Source: Halalkalicoccus sp. CG83 (GTDB lineage Archaea > Halobacteriota > Halobacteria > Halobacteriales > Halalkalicoccaceae). Taken from it: DNA of 64,000 nt. This document shows positions 1 through 8,044 of the stretch, piece by piece (within the stretch, counting starts at the first letter, position 1; each line of letters starts with the position of its first letter). The position numbers were made by a program, and so were the translations under genes. The stretch covers positions 992,001-1,056,000 of the forward strand of contig NZ_JAZDDH010000001.1 in NCBI RefSeq assembly GCF_037081715.1, in the 5' to 3' direction. The notes beneath the pieces were generated by a model. It was given only the letters and a program-made list of their open reading frames with translations. It had not been told where the DNA came from and made no database searches.

Positions 1-39
1 CGATTCCAGCGACGGGTCGTTCGTCCTTCCGTTCGTACC

Positions 40-255
40 TCACTCCGTGAGGGTGTTCAGGTACTCCTCGCCGGAGTCGGTGAGGACGTAGACCCCTGCC
101 GACGTCTGACGGATGTACCCCTCCTGCTGGAGTTCGTAACAGCGCTGGTCGGTCGTGATCGGATGTGCCTCGATCGCCTCCGCGAGCGAGGAGACCGACG
201 TGTCCTCGCGTTCGTCGAGAGCTCTCAACAGCGTTCGTTTCAGGTCTCGATCCAT
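40..255 (-). CDS. Small winged-helix DNA-binding protein
   Basis: About 71 residues. The pattern is helix, helix, then a hairpin: a basic first helix (MDRDLKRTLLRALDE), a recognition-type segment around ITTDQRCYELQQEGYI, and a wing ending VYVLTDSGEEYL. This matches the small MarR/ArsR-like winged helices common in haloarchaea. The start at 255 is preferred because a TATA-like tract (284-291) lies about 30 bp upstream, as expected for a leaderless transcript. In-frame ATGs at 291 and 384 would add 12 or 43 residues of low-complexity, non-domain sequence. It lies divergent to the ferredoxin gene and may regulate it or itself; no operator was identified. Confidence 0.7.
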   Translation of the reverse strand: MDRDLKRTLLRALDEREDTSVSSLAEAIEAHPITTDQRCYELQQEGYIRQTSAGVYVLTDSGEEYLNTLTE

Positions 256-502
256 GAACGGTACTGTCCCATCCACGTCGCATGTTAACATAGATGTTCC
301 GATGCCCGCATCGGCGGGCTCGGCGTTCGAGACGAGCGTTACCGGCGCCTGCGAGCTGTCGGTCACCGCCCCGTTCGATCCCACCAGGGGGTCCGATCCG
401 GTGATCGTGACGCGGGCCGGCCGCAGGACGCCGATCCCGTGTCGGCGCCGGACGCTCGCTGCCGGCCGAGCACCATCCGCGTATCGTACATCATCGTCCC
501 TC

Positions 503-512
503 AGGTATATGT
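503..512 (+). promoter_or_regulatory. TATA-like promoter of the ferredoxin gene
   Basis: A GTATAT element (505-510) sits 26-31 bp before the ATG at 536. This spacing fits a leaderless haloarchaeal promoter and supports the chosen ferredoxin start over the much longer in-frame extension. Confidence 0.6.
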
Positions 513-535
513 GTGTTAGCGTCGTTCACGGATGC

Positions 536-994
536 ATGGACATCGAGCTCCCGGCGGTCCGATCGCACGCCGAATCGGAGGCCGAGGACCGGCCGCCGTC
601 GACCGTCGAGTACCTCGACTACCGGACGATCGAGGAGAACGGCTGGGACCTCGAGGACGACGACCTCTTCGAGAAGGCCGCTGCCGCCGACCTCGAGAAG
701 AGCGAGTACGGCGTCATCGAGGCCGACCGCAACGAGTCCCTGCTCCGGACCGCCGAGGAGAACGACCTGAAGTGGCCGTTTCAGTGCCGGTCGGGATCGT
801 GTGCGATGTGCACCGCCGTCCTCAAGGAGGGCGAGGCGGAGATGGACGTGAACCTGTTTCTGGAGGACGAGGAGGTCGAGGAACGCGGAATGCGCCTGAC
901 GTGCACCTGCCGGCCGAGGAGCGACGAGGTCCGAATCGTCTGTGGCGCGATCAGGATGGAGTACGTGCGGGACGTCGCCCAGAACCGGGGGTGA
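536..994 (+). CDS. 2Fe-2S ferredoxin, haloarchaeal plant-type
   Basis: 152 residues with the beta-grasp fold of haloarchaeal ferredoxins. An N-terminal extension carries the acidic VEYLDYRTIEENGWDLEDDD block typical of the halophilic insertion. The cluster loop CRSGSCAMC (C-x4-C-x2-C) follows, with the fourth ligand in LTCTC. Family members are usually near 129 residues; this one has about 23 extra N-terminal residues and an additional Cys next to the fourth ligand. It is a cytoplasmic one-electron carrier, classically reduced by pyruvate and 2-oxoglutarate ferredoxin oxidoreductases. Here it could also serve the two aldehyde ferredoxin oxidoreductases at 6-14 kb (inference). It differs enough from the usual halophilic ferredoxin to be a secondary paralogue. 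Confidence 0.93.
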   Translation: MDIELPAVRSHAESEAEDRPPSTVEYLDYRTIEENGWDLEDDDLFEKAAAADLEKSEYGVIEADRNESLLRTAEENDLKWPFQCRSGSCAMCTAVLKEGEAEMDVNLFLEDEEVEERGMRLTCTCRPRSDEVRIVCGAIRMEYVRDVAQNRG

Positions 995-1019
995 ACCGGG
1001 GGTTCCGACCGACTCGAGT

Positions 1020-1760
1020 CTACGTGTCGTCCTCGACCACCGAACGGAGCGTCCGTGCGGCCTTCGTCGTCTTCCCGTCGTGGTTCCAGGGTTGGGCGTC
1101 GGTCCGCCGTTCGATCCGCTCGATCCGTTCGAGCGTCCGTTCGGGTGATTCAAGCGCCGTCGGATCGACTCTCGCGACCGACGCGACCGCCGAGGCGGCA
1201 CACCGGCGGACCCGAGGGTCGTCGTCGTCGAGCGCGCGCTCGTAGGCCCCGACCGTCTCGGGGAACCGGGCGGGATCGGCGAGGACCGCGGCGGCGAACA
1301 CCGAGAGGACGGCGGTTCTGATCCGCGGGCTGGCCGCCGAAGAGAGCGCCGCGGCGGGTTCGTCGGCGACCGAGACGGCCCCGGGAAACCGCTCGCCGAT
1401 CCGGGCCAGCCCGCGGATCGCGGCCATCCGAACCGCCGGTGCGTCGTCCGCGAGCAGCGCGGTCAGCTCCGGTACCGCCCTCACGACCGACGTAGGGGTC
1501 GCCTCGGCCAGTTCGGCGAGGCCGACGGCGCCCGACAGGCGAAGCGAGCCGTGCGGGTCGGCGAGCAGCGCGATCAGCGCGTCCGAATGCGGCTCGACGA
1601 GCCGGGGATCGTGTCGGGCCGCCGTCCGAAGCGCCCTGCCGGCGTCGACCCGATCGTGGGTGTCGGTCGCGTCCAGACGTCGGTACAGCCGCTCGGCGTG
1701 GTCGGCGATCACGTCGGGGTCGTCGCTCACCAGCCGTTCGAGCGATTCGTGATCGCTCAT
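1020..1760 (-). CDS. HEAT-repeat alpha-solenoid protein
   Basis: 246 residues made almost entirely of helical pairs of about 35 residues. Recurring signatures include SDALIALLADPHGSLRLSGA, VPELTALLADDAPAVRMAAI and ERALDDDDPRVRRCAASAV; the D-x-VR-x-AA pattern is characteristic of HEAT repeats. No catalytic motif, signal peptide or membrane segment is visible. Such proteins are scaffolds for protein-protein contacts, and the partner cannot be read from the sequence. It lies upstream of, and on the same strand as, the wHTH gene, separated by the ferredoxin gene on the opposite strand. Gene start ATG at 1760; no paralogue lies nearby. Confidence 0.8.
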   Translation of the reverse strand: MSDHESLERLVSDDPDVIADHAERLYRRLDATDTHDRVDAGRALRTAARHDPRLVEPHSDALIALLADPHGSLRLSGAVGLAELAEATPTSVVRAVPELTALLADDAPAVRMAAIRGLARIGERFPGAVSVADEPAAALSSAASPRIRTAVLSVFAAAVLADPARFPETVGAYERALDDDDPRVRRCAASAVASVARVDPTALESPERTLERIERIERRTDAQPWNHDGKTTKAARTLRSVVEDDT

Positions 1761-1833
1761 CCCTCGACTCCGCCGACCGGCTCCGAGGACGTGAGACGAA
1801 CGTTCGCGCGGACCGACGGGGCCGGCTGGATCG

Positions 1834-3552
1834 TCACTCGCCGAGCGAGAACACCACGAGCCGGTCCCCGCGAGGCCCGCGGCCGACGAACCCGCTGCCG
1901 CCGACCTGGATCGCGACGTACTGCTTCTCGGTGCCGGGATCGTACCAGCTCACCGGGTCGCCGCTGACGGCCTTGTCGCTGACGTCGAACTCCCAGAGAC
2001 GCTCGCCGTTCTCGCCGTTGTACGCGATCATGTTCCCGTTCTGCGTGCCGGCGAACAGCAGGCCGGTCGCGGTGGTCATCGTCCCGCCCCAGAGGTAACG
2101 GTCGCTGTCGATCCAGTCGCGCCACGCCACCTTCCCCGTCGCGGGGTCGACGGCGACGATCGCGCTGATGTGGCCGTTGTACTCGTCGGGGATCAGCTCC
2201 TCGTCGGGTTCGACGTCGACGATCCCGCCCCAGAACTTCTCGCCGGGGTTGTACTCCTCGTTTCGCCAGTAGATCTCGTGGGGCGTGTTGAGCGTCTTAT
2301 GATAGCAGAGGCCAGTCTCCGGGGAGTAGGCCGGCGGCTGCCAGTCGTGGCCGCCGAGCAGCCCCGGCAACATGACGTAGTCGCGTTCCTCCTCGACGTG
2401 GGGGACCATCGTCATCATGTTGACCTGCTGGGTCATGGGCTGGCCCCGCACGAGGAGCTTCCCGGTGTCGGGGTCCATCGTGTAGGTCCAGGAGGTCTTC
2501 CCGCCGTTGTAGACGACGTCCTGCTTCAGATCGAGGTGGTCGATCTCCAGGTCGCGGATGATCATCCGCTGGTGGGCCGAGTCGTAGTCCCAGATGTCGT
2601 GGGCGGACTCCTGGTGGACCCACTGGATCTCGCCGGAGTGGGGATCGACACAGAGCGTCGAGCAGGTGTTGCGGTTCGGGCCCGGTCGGACGGTCCCGTT
2701 GAAGTCCGGGCTGGGGTTGCCGACGTTGTAGTAGAGCAGTTCGCGTTCGGGGTCGAACGTCGCCGTCATCCAGTTGGTCCCGCCGGACTGCTTGATGCTG
2801 TCGCCGACGTACTCCTCCTCGGGGCAGTTGTTGAGCCGCCAGAGCTCCTCGCCGGTCTCGGCGTCGAACGCGCAGTGGAAGCCCCGGACGCCGAACTCGC
2901 CGCCCGCGCTGCCCGTAAAGAGCATCCCGTTCCAGACGATCGGTGCCCACGTCGCCGAGTACCCCTCCTTGTGGTCCGCGGTGCTCGCGTACCACACCTC
3001 CTCGCCGGTGTACCGGTCGAGCGCCTGCACCCCTGAATCCAGCGACGTCATGTAGATCTTGTCGTTCCAGACCGCGACGCCGCGGTTGTTGTCGTCACAG
3101 CACAGCACCGCGTCGTCGGGAGCGGCGAACGTGTAGCTCCAGAGCACCTCCCCCTCGCGGGCGTCGATCGCCTTCACGTGGCTCGGGCCGTTGGTCTGGT
3201 ACATGATCGGCGGGTCGCCCGGCACGATCAGCGGGCTTCCCTCCATACTGGAGTTCGCTCCCACCTCCATCTCGTACTCGAGCTCGAGGTCAGCGACGTT
3301 CTCCTTCGTGATGGTGTCGCAGGGTGTGTAGCGGTGGGCCTCGTAGTTCTTGGAGAACATCAGCCAGCTCTCGGGGTCCTCGCCGGACTCGTCGAGCATC
3401 TCCTGGGTGACGTCGAACCGGGGGATCCGGTCGGTATCGGTCTGATGGAGAACGGACTCGTCGGGTGCGTTGAACACCTGATAGCCCAGCTCGGTCTCCT
3501 CGACGATCGTGTCGCTCGCGGCCTTGATTGCCTTGTCGTCCTCGATTGCCAT
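1834..3552 (-). CDS. PQQ-type quinoprotein dehydrogenase (methanol/ethanol family)
   Basis: 572 residues, an eight-bladed propeller of the quinoprotein alcohol dehydrogenase type with repeated tryptophan-docking motifs (DAREGEVLW, DAETGEELWR, DPHSGEIQW, DPATGKVAW). Seen directly: the vicinal disulfide pair Cys151-Cys152 in CCDDNNRG, the metal-ligand Glu219 in GGEFGVRG, Asn279 in VGNP, and the catalytic Asp322 in WDYD. Asp324, two residues after the catalytic Asp, is the residue that separates lanthanide-using XoxF-type enzymes from calcium MxaF-type enzymes. There is no signal peptide, although relatives are periplasmic. A GGAGAGGAG Shine-Dalgarno supports the start at 3552. It is the second gene of an operon, 26 nt after the unknown gene at 3579-4496. 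Substrate unknown. Confidence 0.88.
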   Translation of the reverse strand: MAIEDDKAIKAASDTIVEETELGYQVFNAPDESVLHQTDTDRIPRFDVTQEMLDESGEDPESWLMFSKNYEAHRYTPCDTITKENVADLELEYEMEVGANSSMEGSPLIVPGDPPIMYQTNGPSHVKAIDAREGEVLWSYTFAAPDDAVLCCDDNNRGVAVWNDKIYMTSLDSGVQALDRYTGEEVWYASTADHKEGYSATWAPIVWNGMLFTGSAGGEFGVRGFHCAFDAETGEELWRLNNCPEEEYVGDSIKQSGGTNWMTATFDPERELLYYNVGNPSPDFNGTVRPGPNRNTCSTLCVDPHSGEIQWVHQESAHDIWDYDSAHQRMIIRDLEIDHLDLKQDVVYNGGKTSWTYTMDPDTGKLLVRGQPMTQQVNMMTMVPHVEEERDYVMLPGLLGGHDWQPPAYSPETGLCYHKTLNTPHEIYWRNEEYNPGEKFWGGIVDVEPDEELIPDEYNGHISAIVAVDPATGKVAWRDWIDSDRYLWGGTMTTATGLLFAGTQNGNMIAYNGENGERLWEFDVSDKAVSGDPVSWYDPGTEKQYVAIQVGGSGFVGRGPRGDRLVVFSLGE

Positions 3553-3560
3553 TGTAGTGT

Positions 3561-3569
3561 CTCCTCTCC
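3561..3569 (-). promoter_or_regulatory. Shine-Dalgarno site of the quinoprotein gene
   Basis: On the minus strand this reads GGAGAGGAG, eight bases before the ATG at 3552, inside the short operon gap. True Shine-Dalgarno sites are rare in this window, so this one fixes the start and excludes the long upstream extension of the frame into the preceding gene. Confidence 0.7.
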
Positions 3570-3578
3570 GTTGGTTCG

Positions 3579-4496
3579 TTATCTCGCCCGGCTGGGCGCG
3601 CGTTTCTCCTCGGTGATCCAGAAGACGTCCTTCATCATCTCCTCCTGGCTGACGATCAGTGTCGCCGCACCGGCGGTCAGTGCCGCGGTTAGCTGGGCGT
3701 TCGTGAGCGAGGCCTCCTCGCCCGCCGCGATCCCTCGAGCCGCCCGCGCCATCAGATACAGTCCGCCGAGCATCTCCTCGGCGTGCCAGTTGGCGTCGTC
3801 CAGTATCGTCTCCGTGATCAGGATCTCCTTCCGCCAGAGGTGTTCGTCGAGCGCGTTGAGCCACAGCAAGGCCCCGCCCATCGCGCGCTGGTGCAGCGGC
3901 GGGACGTAGTCGACGTTGAACTCGACGCCGTCGGGGATCTCCCTGGTCGGCGTCCACCGCGAGAGCCGCGTGTTGTTGTTCACCACGTTCATCATCATCG
4001 CGGTGCGCTCGTGGTCGTCGAATCCACACTTCTCGAGCGCCTCTGTCAGCGGCTCGGCCTGGACGAGTTCGTGGGCGGTGTGTTCGACGTGCTCGGGCGT
4101 GAACGCCGGCAGGTTCGCCTCCACGCTCTCGAAGAACCCCACCTCCTCGAGGTGGTCGTAGACGAGCCAGAACGGATCGAGGAGCTCCCGATAGAGCTCC
4201 TCGGCACCCTCCTCACCCCGCGGGACGCCGACCTCGCGGATCGACGCCAGTCGTTCGAACCGTCTCGGCATCTCCTCCAGTGCCTCCTCCAGAAGCTCGC
4301 CGGCGAGTTTCCCCGAGAGGTCGCTCCGGATCGCCTCCCCCATCGAGACGAGCTCCGGAGCGGTCTCGGTTCGCACCTCCGCCCGGATCTCATCGAGTGT
4401 CGGACCGTCGCCGCCCGTCGGCCGATCGTACCCGAAGGCCGACGCCAGCTCCCGTCGGTCGTCGGACGTGAGCTCCGGTGTGTGTCTTTGTGACAT
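3579..4496 (-). CDS. Unrecognised helical protein, operon partner of the quinoprotein dehydrogenase
   Basis: 305 residues, not recognised. It looks mostly alpha-helical and soluble, with acidic surfaces and no signal peptide. Possible metal or active-site positions are clustered: HVEHTAHELV near residue 152, an invariant-looking HERTAMMMNVVNNNTRLSRW segment, LHQRAMGGALLWLNALDEHLW, and NWHAEEMLGGLYLMARA. Repeated His/Glu pairs on helices resemble four-helix metal-binding folds, but that is only an impression. It is the first gene of the operon, 26 nt before the PQQ dehydrogenase, with a promoter at about 4534-4543. It could be a partner, maturation factor or electron acceptor of that enzyme (inference). 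Confidence 0.85.
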   Translation of the reverse strand: MSQRHTPELTSDDRRELASAFGYDRPTGGDGPTLDEIRAEVRTETAPELVSMGEAIRSDLSGKLAGELLEEALEEMPRRFERLASIREVGVPRGEEGAEELYRELLDPFWLVYDHLEEVGFFESVEANLPAFTPEHVEHTAHELVQAEPLTEALEKCGFDDHERTAMMMNVVNNNTRLSRWTPTREIPDGVEFNVDYVPPLHQRAMGGALLWLNALDEHLWRKEILITETILDDANWHAEEMLGGLYLMARAARGIAAGEEASLTNAQLTAALTAGAATLIVSQEEMMKDVFWITEEKRAPSRAR

Positions 4497-4533
4497 TACC
4501 CACGGACATCTTAGGATCGTTATGTAATAGTGG

Positions 4534-4543
4534 TTTTATAATG
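4534..4543 (-). promoter_or_regulatory. TATA element of the quinoprotein operon
   Basis: On the minus strand this reads CATTATAAAA within an AT-rich block (4510-4555) that stands out from the surrounding GC-rich DNA, about 38-47 bp before the ATG at 4496. This would leave a short leader. A second AT-rich tract at 4521-4530 is an alternative. Confidence 0.5.
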
Positions 4544-4679
4544 AACAACAATTGCCTCTATCGGTGGTCGACAACTGACGAACAGCGCCCTCCGAACCGG
4601 GTCGATGGCGAACTCGGGATCGACCGGGGACGAGGGGCCGCCACATTGGATTGATTACCGTCATCGGCGTACGTCCGCC

Positions 4680-5852
4680 ATGAACGAGCTCGACTACGCG
4701 CTCGATACGGTCGACGAGGCGACTTTCGAGGACCTCGCCGCCGCGTTCCTTCGCTCGCGGGGCTACCGGACCAGGGAGATCGGCGTCTCGGACGCGCTCG
4801 AGAACTGGAACGCCCGCGTGGCGATGCGCGTCCGGTCCGGAATCGCCCACGCGAGCGTCGCCGAGGACTGGCAGGAACAGCTCCGATCGGACGCAGAGGA
4901 GGTGAAGCGACTGGAGGAGGAGAGCGACGAGCGCTACCACCTCTTCGTGTTCGTCACCAACCAGGACGTCAGCGGTCAGCAGGAGTTCGACATGGAGGAC
5001 GAGATCGCCGAGGAGTACGGCTGGCGGCTCAGGCTCTACCACCGCCAGGACCTCCTCGGCGAGATCTACAACCACGTTCCGGGGCTGGCGAAACACCACC
5101 TCGACGTGAACTTGGGGTTCGACACGGACCACCTGGCGAACCTCGAGGAGCTCCTCGCCGAACGGCTGAACGCCATTCAGGAGCGCCGCGGGGAGGCCAC
5201 CGACCTCGATCCGGGGCCGACGGTGGCGGTCCACGTCGTCCCGAACGGGGTGTTCTCGACGCGAAAGACCCGCTCGACGGCCGACATCCCTGATCCGAGC
5301 GTCCTCGCCGGATCCGGCTCGCCGGCGGTGGACGCCCGGGGGAAGCTGAAGGTCGCCTACGACTACGACGACTCGCTCGCTTATCGGGGGTACGCGCTGC
5401 TTCGGAACGACGGCCTCTACGAGTCGGTGACGACCAGGCTCTTCTCCGAGTCGGACGGACTGACGCTGCGTGCCTCCGTCGAGGACGACCGCCCGGGACT
5501 CGACGCGGCCGTCGTCGTCGCGATACGGGACGCGCTCGCGCACCTCCGAAGCATGGGCTACTCGGCGACGGCGTCCGTGTGGATCTCGGTACTGGACGCG
5601 TCGGACGCGAGGCTCGACCCCGGGCCTGTCGAGCGGTCGTCGGTGTCCTCGCCCGCGCTCGGCGTCGACAGATACAGCACGGAGGCGGTGACCGCCTCGA
5701 TCGCCGACCGGGAGTTCGCGGAGATCGTAGAGGATCTCGAACCGGCGCTCTCGGAACTCTGGCGGGAGTTCGGTTACGAGGCCGGGACTCGAAACGTCGA
5801 GGACGGCGAGTGGACCGGCGAGGGCGCGAGCGGTGACCTCCCGTTCCCCTGA
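4680..5852 (+). CDS. Unknown protein with a possible Mrr-like nuclease-fold N-terminus
   Basis: 390 residues. The N-terminus (FEDLAAAFLRSRGYRTREIG, about residues 13-35) looks like the opening helix and strand of Mrr/PD-(D/E)xK domains. It is followed by a strand YHLFVFVTNQDV and an acidic helix, then RLYHRQDLL, which resembles the 'vTN...dL' pattern of such folds. A complete D-E/QxK catalytic set is not evident, so activity is doubtful. Residues about 180-390 are not recognised. An upstream in-frame ATG (4605) would add 25 unstructured residues. It is a single gene; a defence or DNA-repair role is only a guess. Confidence 0.75.
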   Translation: MNELDYALDTVDEATFEDLAAAFLRSRGYRTREIGVSDALENWNARVAMRVRSGIAHASVAEDWQEQLRSDAEEVKRLEEESDERYHLFVFVTNQDVSGQQEFDMEDEIAEEYGWRLRLYHRQDLLGEIYNHVPGLAKHHLDVNLGFDTDHLANLEELLAERLNAIQERRGEATDLDPGPTVAVHVVPNGVFSTRKTRSTADIPDPSVLAGSGSPAVDARGKLKVAYDYDDSLAYRGYALLRNDGLYESVTTRLFSESDGLTLRASVEDDRPGLDAAVVVAIRDALAHLRSMGYSATASVWISVLDASDARLDPGPVERSSVSSPALGVDRYSTEAVTASIADREFAEIVEDLEPALSELWREFGYEAGTRNVEDGEWTGEGASGDLPFP

Positions 5853-5855
5853 CGC

Positions 5856-6284
5856 TCACTCCACGTCGTCGTGGGTGAGCAGGTCGCGCTCGACGCCCGC
5901 CGGGAGGGGATCGTAGGTGATCACCTCGAGGAGGTTGCCGTCCGGATCGAGGAAGTAGAACCCCTCGAACTCGCCCCAGTCGTACGGCCCCTGTTTGGGG
6001 AACTGATCGTCGAGGATCTCGATTAACGCCTCGTAGCGGTCCCGATCGGTCGCGAACGCGACGTGTGCCTTATCGAGCGGGTGCTCGAGACCCGTTTCGT
6101 CCCAGCCCTCGGCCCGACCGGTCTCGGCGAGCGTGACGACGGTCTCGCCCGCCCGGAACATCGCGTGCTCGCCCTGGAAGTCGCTGGGCGGCCGGACCAG
6201 TTCGAGTTCGAGGCGATCCCGGTAGAACTCGTAGCAGGCGTCCAGATCGTCGACGTCGACGTTGATGTGGTCAACGGCGTCCAT
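5856..6284 (-). CDS. VOC (glyoxalase/bleomycin-resistance fold) family protein
   Basis: 142 residues with the paired beta-alpha-beta-beta-beta modules of the VOC superfamily. It opens DHINVDVDDLDACYEFYRD, has a mid-protein HVAFATD and ends FYFLDPDGNLLEVITYD. His6, the His of HVAF and Glu of LLEV are likely metal ligands. Enzymes of this fold include glyoxalase I, extradiol dioxygenases and fosfomycin-resistance proteins; the substrate is not predictable here. The gene ends 3 nt from the stop of the convergent gene at 5852 and starts 97 bp from the divergent AOR gene. Confidence 0.85.
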   Translation of the reverse strand: MDAVDHINVDVDDLDACYEFYRDRLELELVRPPSDFQGEHAMFRAGETVVTLAETGRAEGWDETGLEHPLDKAHVAFATDRDRYEALIEILDDQFPKQGPYDWGEFEGFYFLDPDGNLLEVITYDPLPAGVERDLLTHDDVE

Positions 6285-6347
6285 ACGATGGGATACGAAC
6301 GTCGATACAAAGGGGTTTCCCGGGGTCTCGACGTCGCGGCCGGGATA

Positions 6348-6356
6348 GCTTTATCC
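6348..6356 (+). promoter_or_regulatory. TATA-like promoter of the first AOR gene
   Basis: GCTTTATCC lies 25-33 bp before the ATG at 6381, which fits leaderless transcription. It fixes the AOR start; the long in-frame extension would overlap the VOC gene. Confidence 0.6.
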
Positions 6357-6380
6357 CCGGACGGCCGCTCAGTCGAGCCG

Positions 6381-8042
6381 ATGCGCCACGCCGAGGGACC
6401 GCTGCTCACGGTGGACCTGAGCGACCGAACCGTCGACGAGACGGGCTGTAGCGACGTTCTAGGGGCCTTCATCGGCGGACGCGGGGTCGGGACGAAGCTC
6501 GCATACGACCGGCTCCCGTTCGACGCCGATCCCCTCGGAGAGGAGAACCGGCTGTTCCTCACCACGGGCCCGCTCCAGACCTCGCGAACGAGCTTCACCG
6601 GCCGCATGAGCGCCACCGCCCTCTCGCCGCTGACGGGCGGGCTGCTCTCCTCGAACGCCGGGGGCTTCCTCTCGCGTAACTTCGCCGCGACGGGCTACGC
6701 CGCCGTCGAACTCGTCGGCGCGAGCGACGAGCCCGCGGCGATCCACGTCCGCGACGACCGCGTCGAGTTCGAACCGGTGCCCGGACTCGAGGGCGCGCTC
6801 GTCTCCGAGGTCACCGAGTACGTACGCGAGACCCACGGCCTCGACGCCGAGCACGTCGCCTGCGTCGGGCCGGCGGGCGAGAATCTCGTTAGGTTCGCCT
6901 CGATCATGACGAGCGAGCACCGGACGTTCGGTCGCGGCGGACTGGGCGCCGTGCTCGGCTCGAAGAACGTGAAGGCGATCACCTTCGACGGCGATCTCGA
7001 GCCATCGGTCGAGCTTCCCGACGCGGCGACGGAGATCCACCGCGAAGCGGCGACCGCCGATCACGTGATGAAGCGCCAGGGGACCGCCGGCCTGACCGCG
7101 TTCGCGAACGAGGTGGGGGCGCTTCCGACGCGCTACTTCTCCGAGCTCTCGTTCGAGGGCGCCGGTGAAATCGACGGCGACGCGGTCGAGACGAGGAAGG
7201 TCGGGAAGGGGACGTGCTCGCAGTGTGCGTTCGCGTGCAAGCTCCCCACCAGGGACGAGAGAACGGGTCTCGAGACCGAGGGACCGGAGTACGAGACGGT
7301 GATGGCGTTCGGCTCGAACGCCGGCGTCGGCGATATCCGGGCGGTGATGAAGTCGAACGACCTCTGTGACGAGTTCGGGCTCGACACCATCTCCTGTGGC
7401 GACGTCGTCTCGGCGTATCTCGCGAGCGAGGACCGGTTCGGCGACGCCGATCTCGTCCACGAGACGGTCGAACGGATCGCGTACCGCGAGGGTATCGGCG
7501 ACCGGCTGGCCGAGGGGATCGACCGCGTCCACGAGGAGCTCGGCGTGGAGAACTGGACGGCCAAGGGGATGGAGTTCGCCGCCCACGACGGCCGGGCGCT
7601 CAACGGCCAGGCGCTCGCGTTCGCGACGGCCAACCGGGGGGCGGACCACCTCTACGGCAGCATGTACACCCACGAGTACCCCCTCGTCTCCCCCGACGCG
7701 GCGTTCGATCCCGAGGGGTTCGAGGGAAAGCCCGAACGGTTAGTGAGAAAGGAGAACCACAACGCTCTGCTCGACTCGGCCATCGTCTGTCGGTTCTCGC
7801 GCGACGTCGTGAGCGAGGATCGGCTCGCCGCCCTGCTCGATGCCGACTACGAGGCGCTGCTCGCGGTCGGGGAACGGGTCGTGGACCTGGAGCGGCGGTT
7901 CAACAACGAGCGAGGTTTCGACCGCGTCGACGACTCGCTGCCCTACGACCTGCCGGGGTTCGAGGCGGCGCTCTCGGAGTACTACTCGATGCGGGGATGG
8001 GGCGACGACGGTACCGTCCCGCCCGGCCGGGTCGACGGATAG
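6381..8042 (+). CDS. Aldehyde ferredoxin oxidoreductase family protein (short form)
   Basis: 553 residues with AOR domain order: an N-terminal beta domain with LTVDLSDRT and a GGRGVGTKL pterin-binding turn, then SFTGRMSATALSPLTGG, FGRGGLGAVLGSKNVKAI, and the 4Fe-4S ligands Cys279, Cys282 and Cys286 (CSQCAFAC), with a fourth candidate Cys470. Family members bind a bis-pterin tungsten (rarely molybdenum) centre and oxidise aldehydes to acids, reducing ferredoxin in the cytoplasm. This copy is about 90 residues shorter than the AOR at 12735 and is clearly a different subfamily. It ends 2 nt from the convergent cupin gene, with three substrate-binding-fold genes beyond. The true substrate is unknown. 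Confidence 0.92.
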   Translation: MRHAEGPLLTVDLSDRTVDETGCSDVLGAFIGGRGVGTKLAYDRLPFDADPLGEENRLFLTTGPLQTSRTSFTGRMSATALSPLTGGLLSSNAGGFLSRNFAATGYAAVELVGASDEPAAIHVRDDRVEFEPVPGLEGALVSEVTEYVRETHGLDAEHVACVGPAGENLVRFASIMTSEHRTFGRGGLGAVLGSKNVKAITFDGDLEPSVELPDAATEIHREAATADHVMKRQGTAGLTAFANEVGALPTRYFSELSFEGAGEIDGDAVETRKVGKGTCSQCAFACKLPTRDERTGLETEGPEYETVMAFGSNAGVGDIRAVMKSNDLCDEFGLDTISCGDVVSAYLASEDRFGDADLVHETVERIAYREGIGDRLAEGIDRVHEELGVENWTAKGMEFAAHDGRALNGQALAFATANRGADHLYGSMYTHEYPLVSPDAAFDPEGFEGKPERLVRKENHNALLDSAIVCRFSRDVVSEDRLAALLDADYEALLAVGERVVDLERRFNNERGFDRVDDSLPYDLPGFEAALSEYYSMRGWGDDGTVPPGRVDG

Positions 8043-8044
8043 TC

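Noticed and set aside
2170-3036. Plus-strand frame within the quinoprotein gene
   Set aside because: Antisense shadow of the propeller gene; no domain visible.
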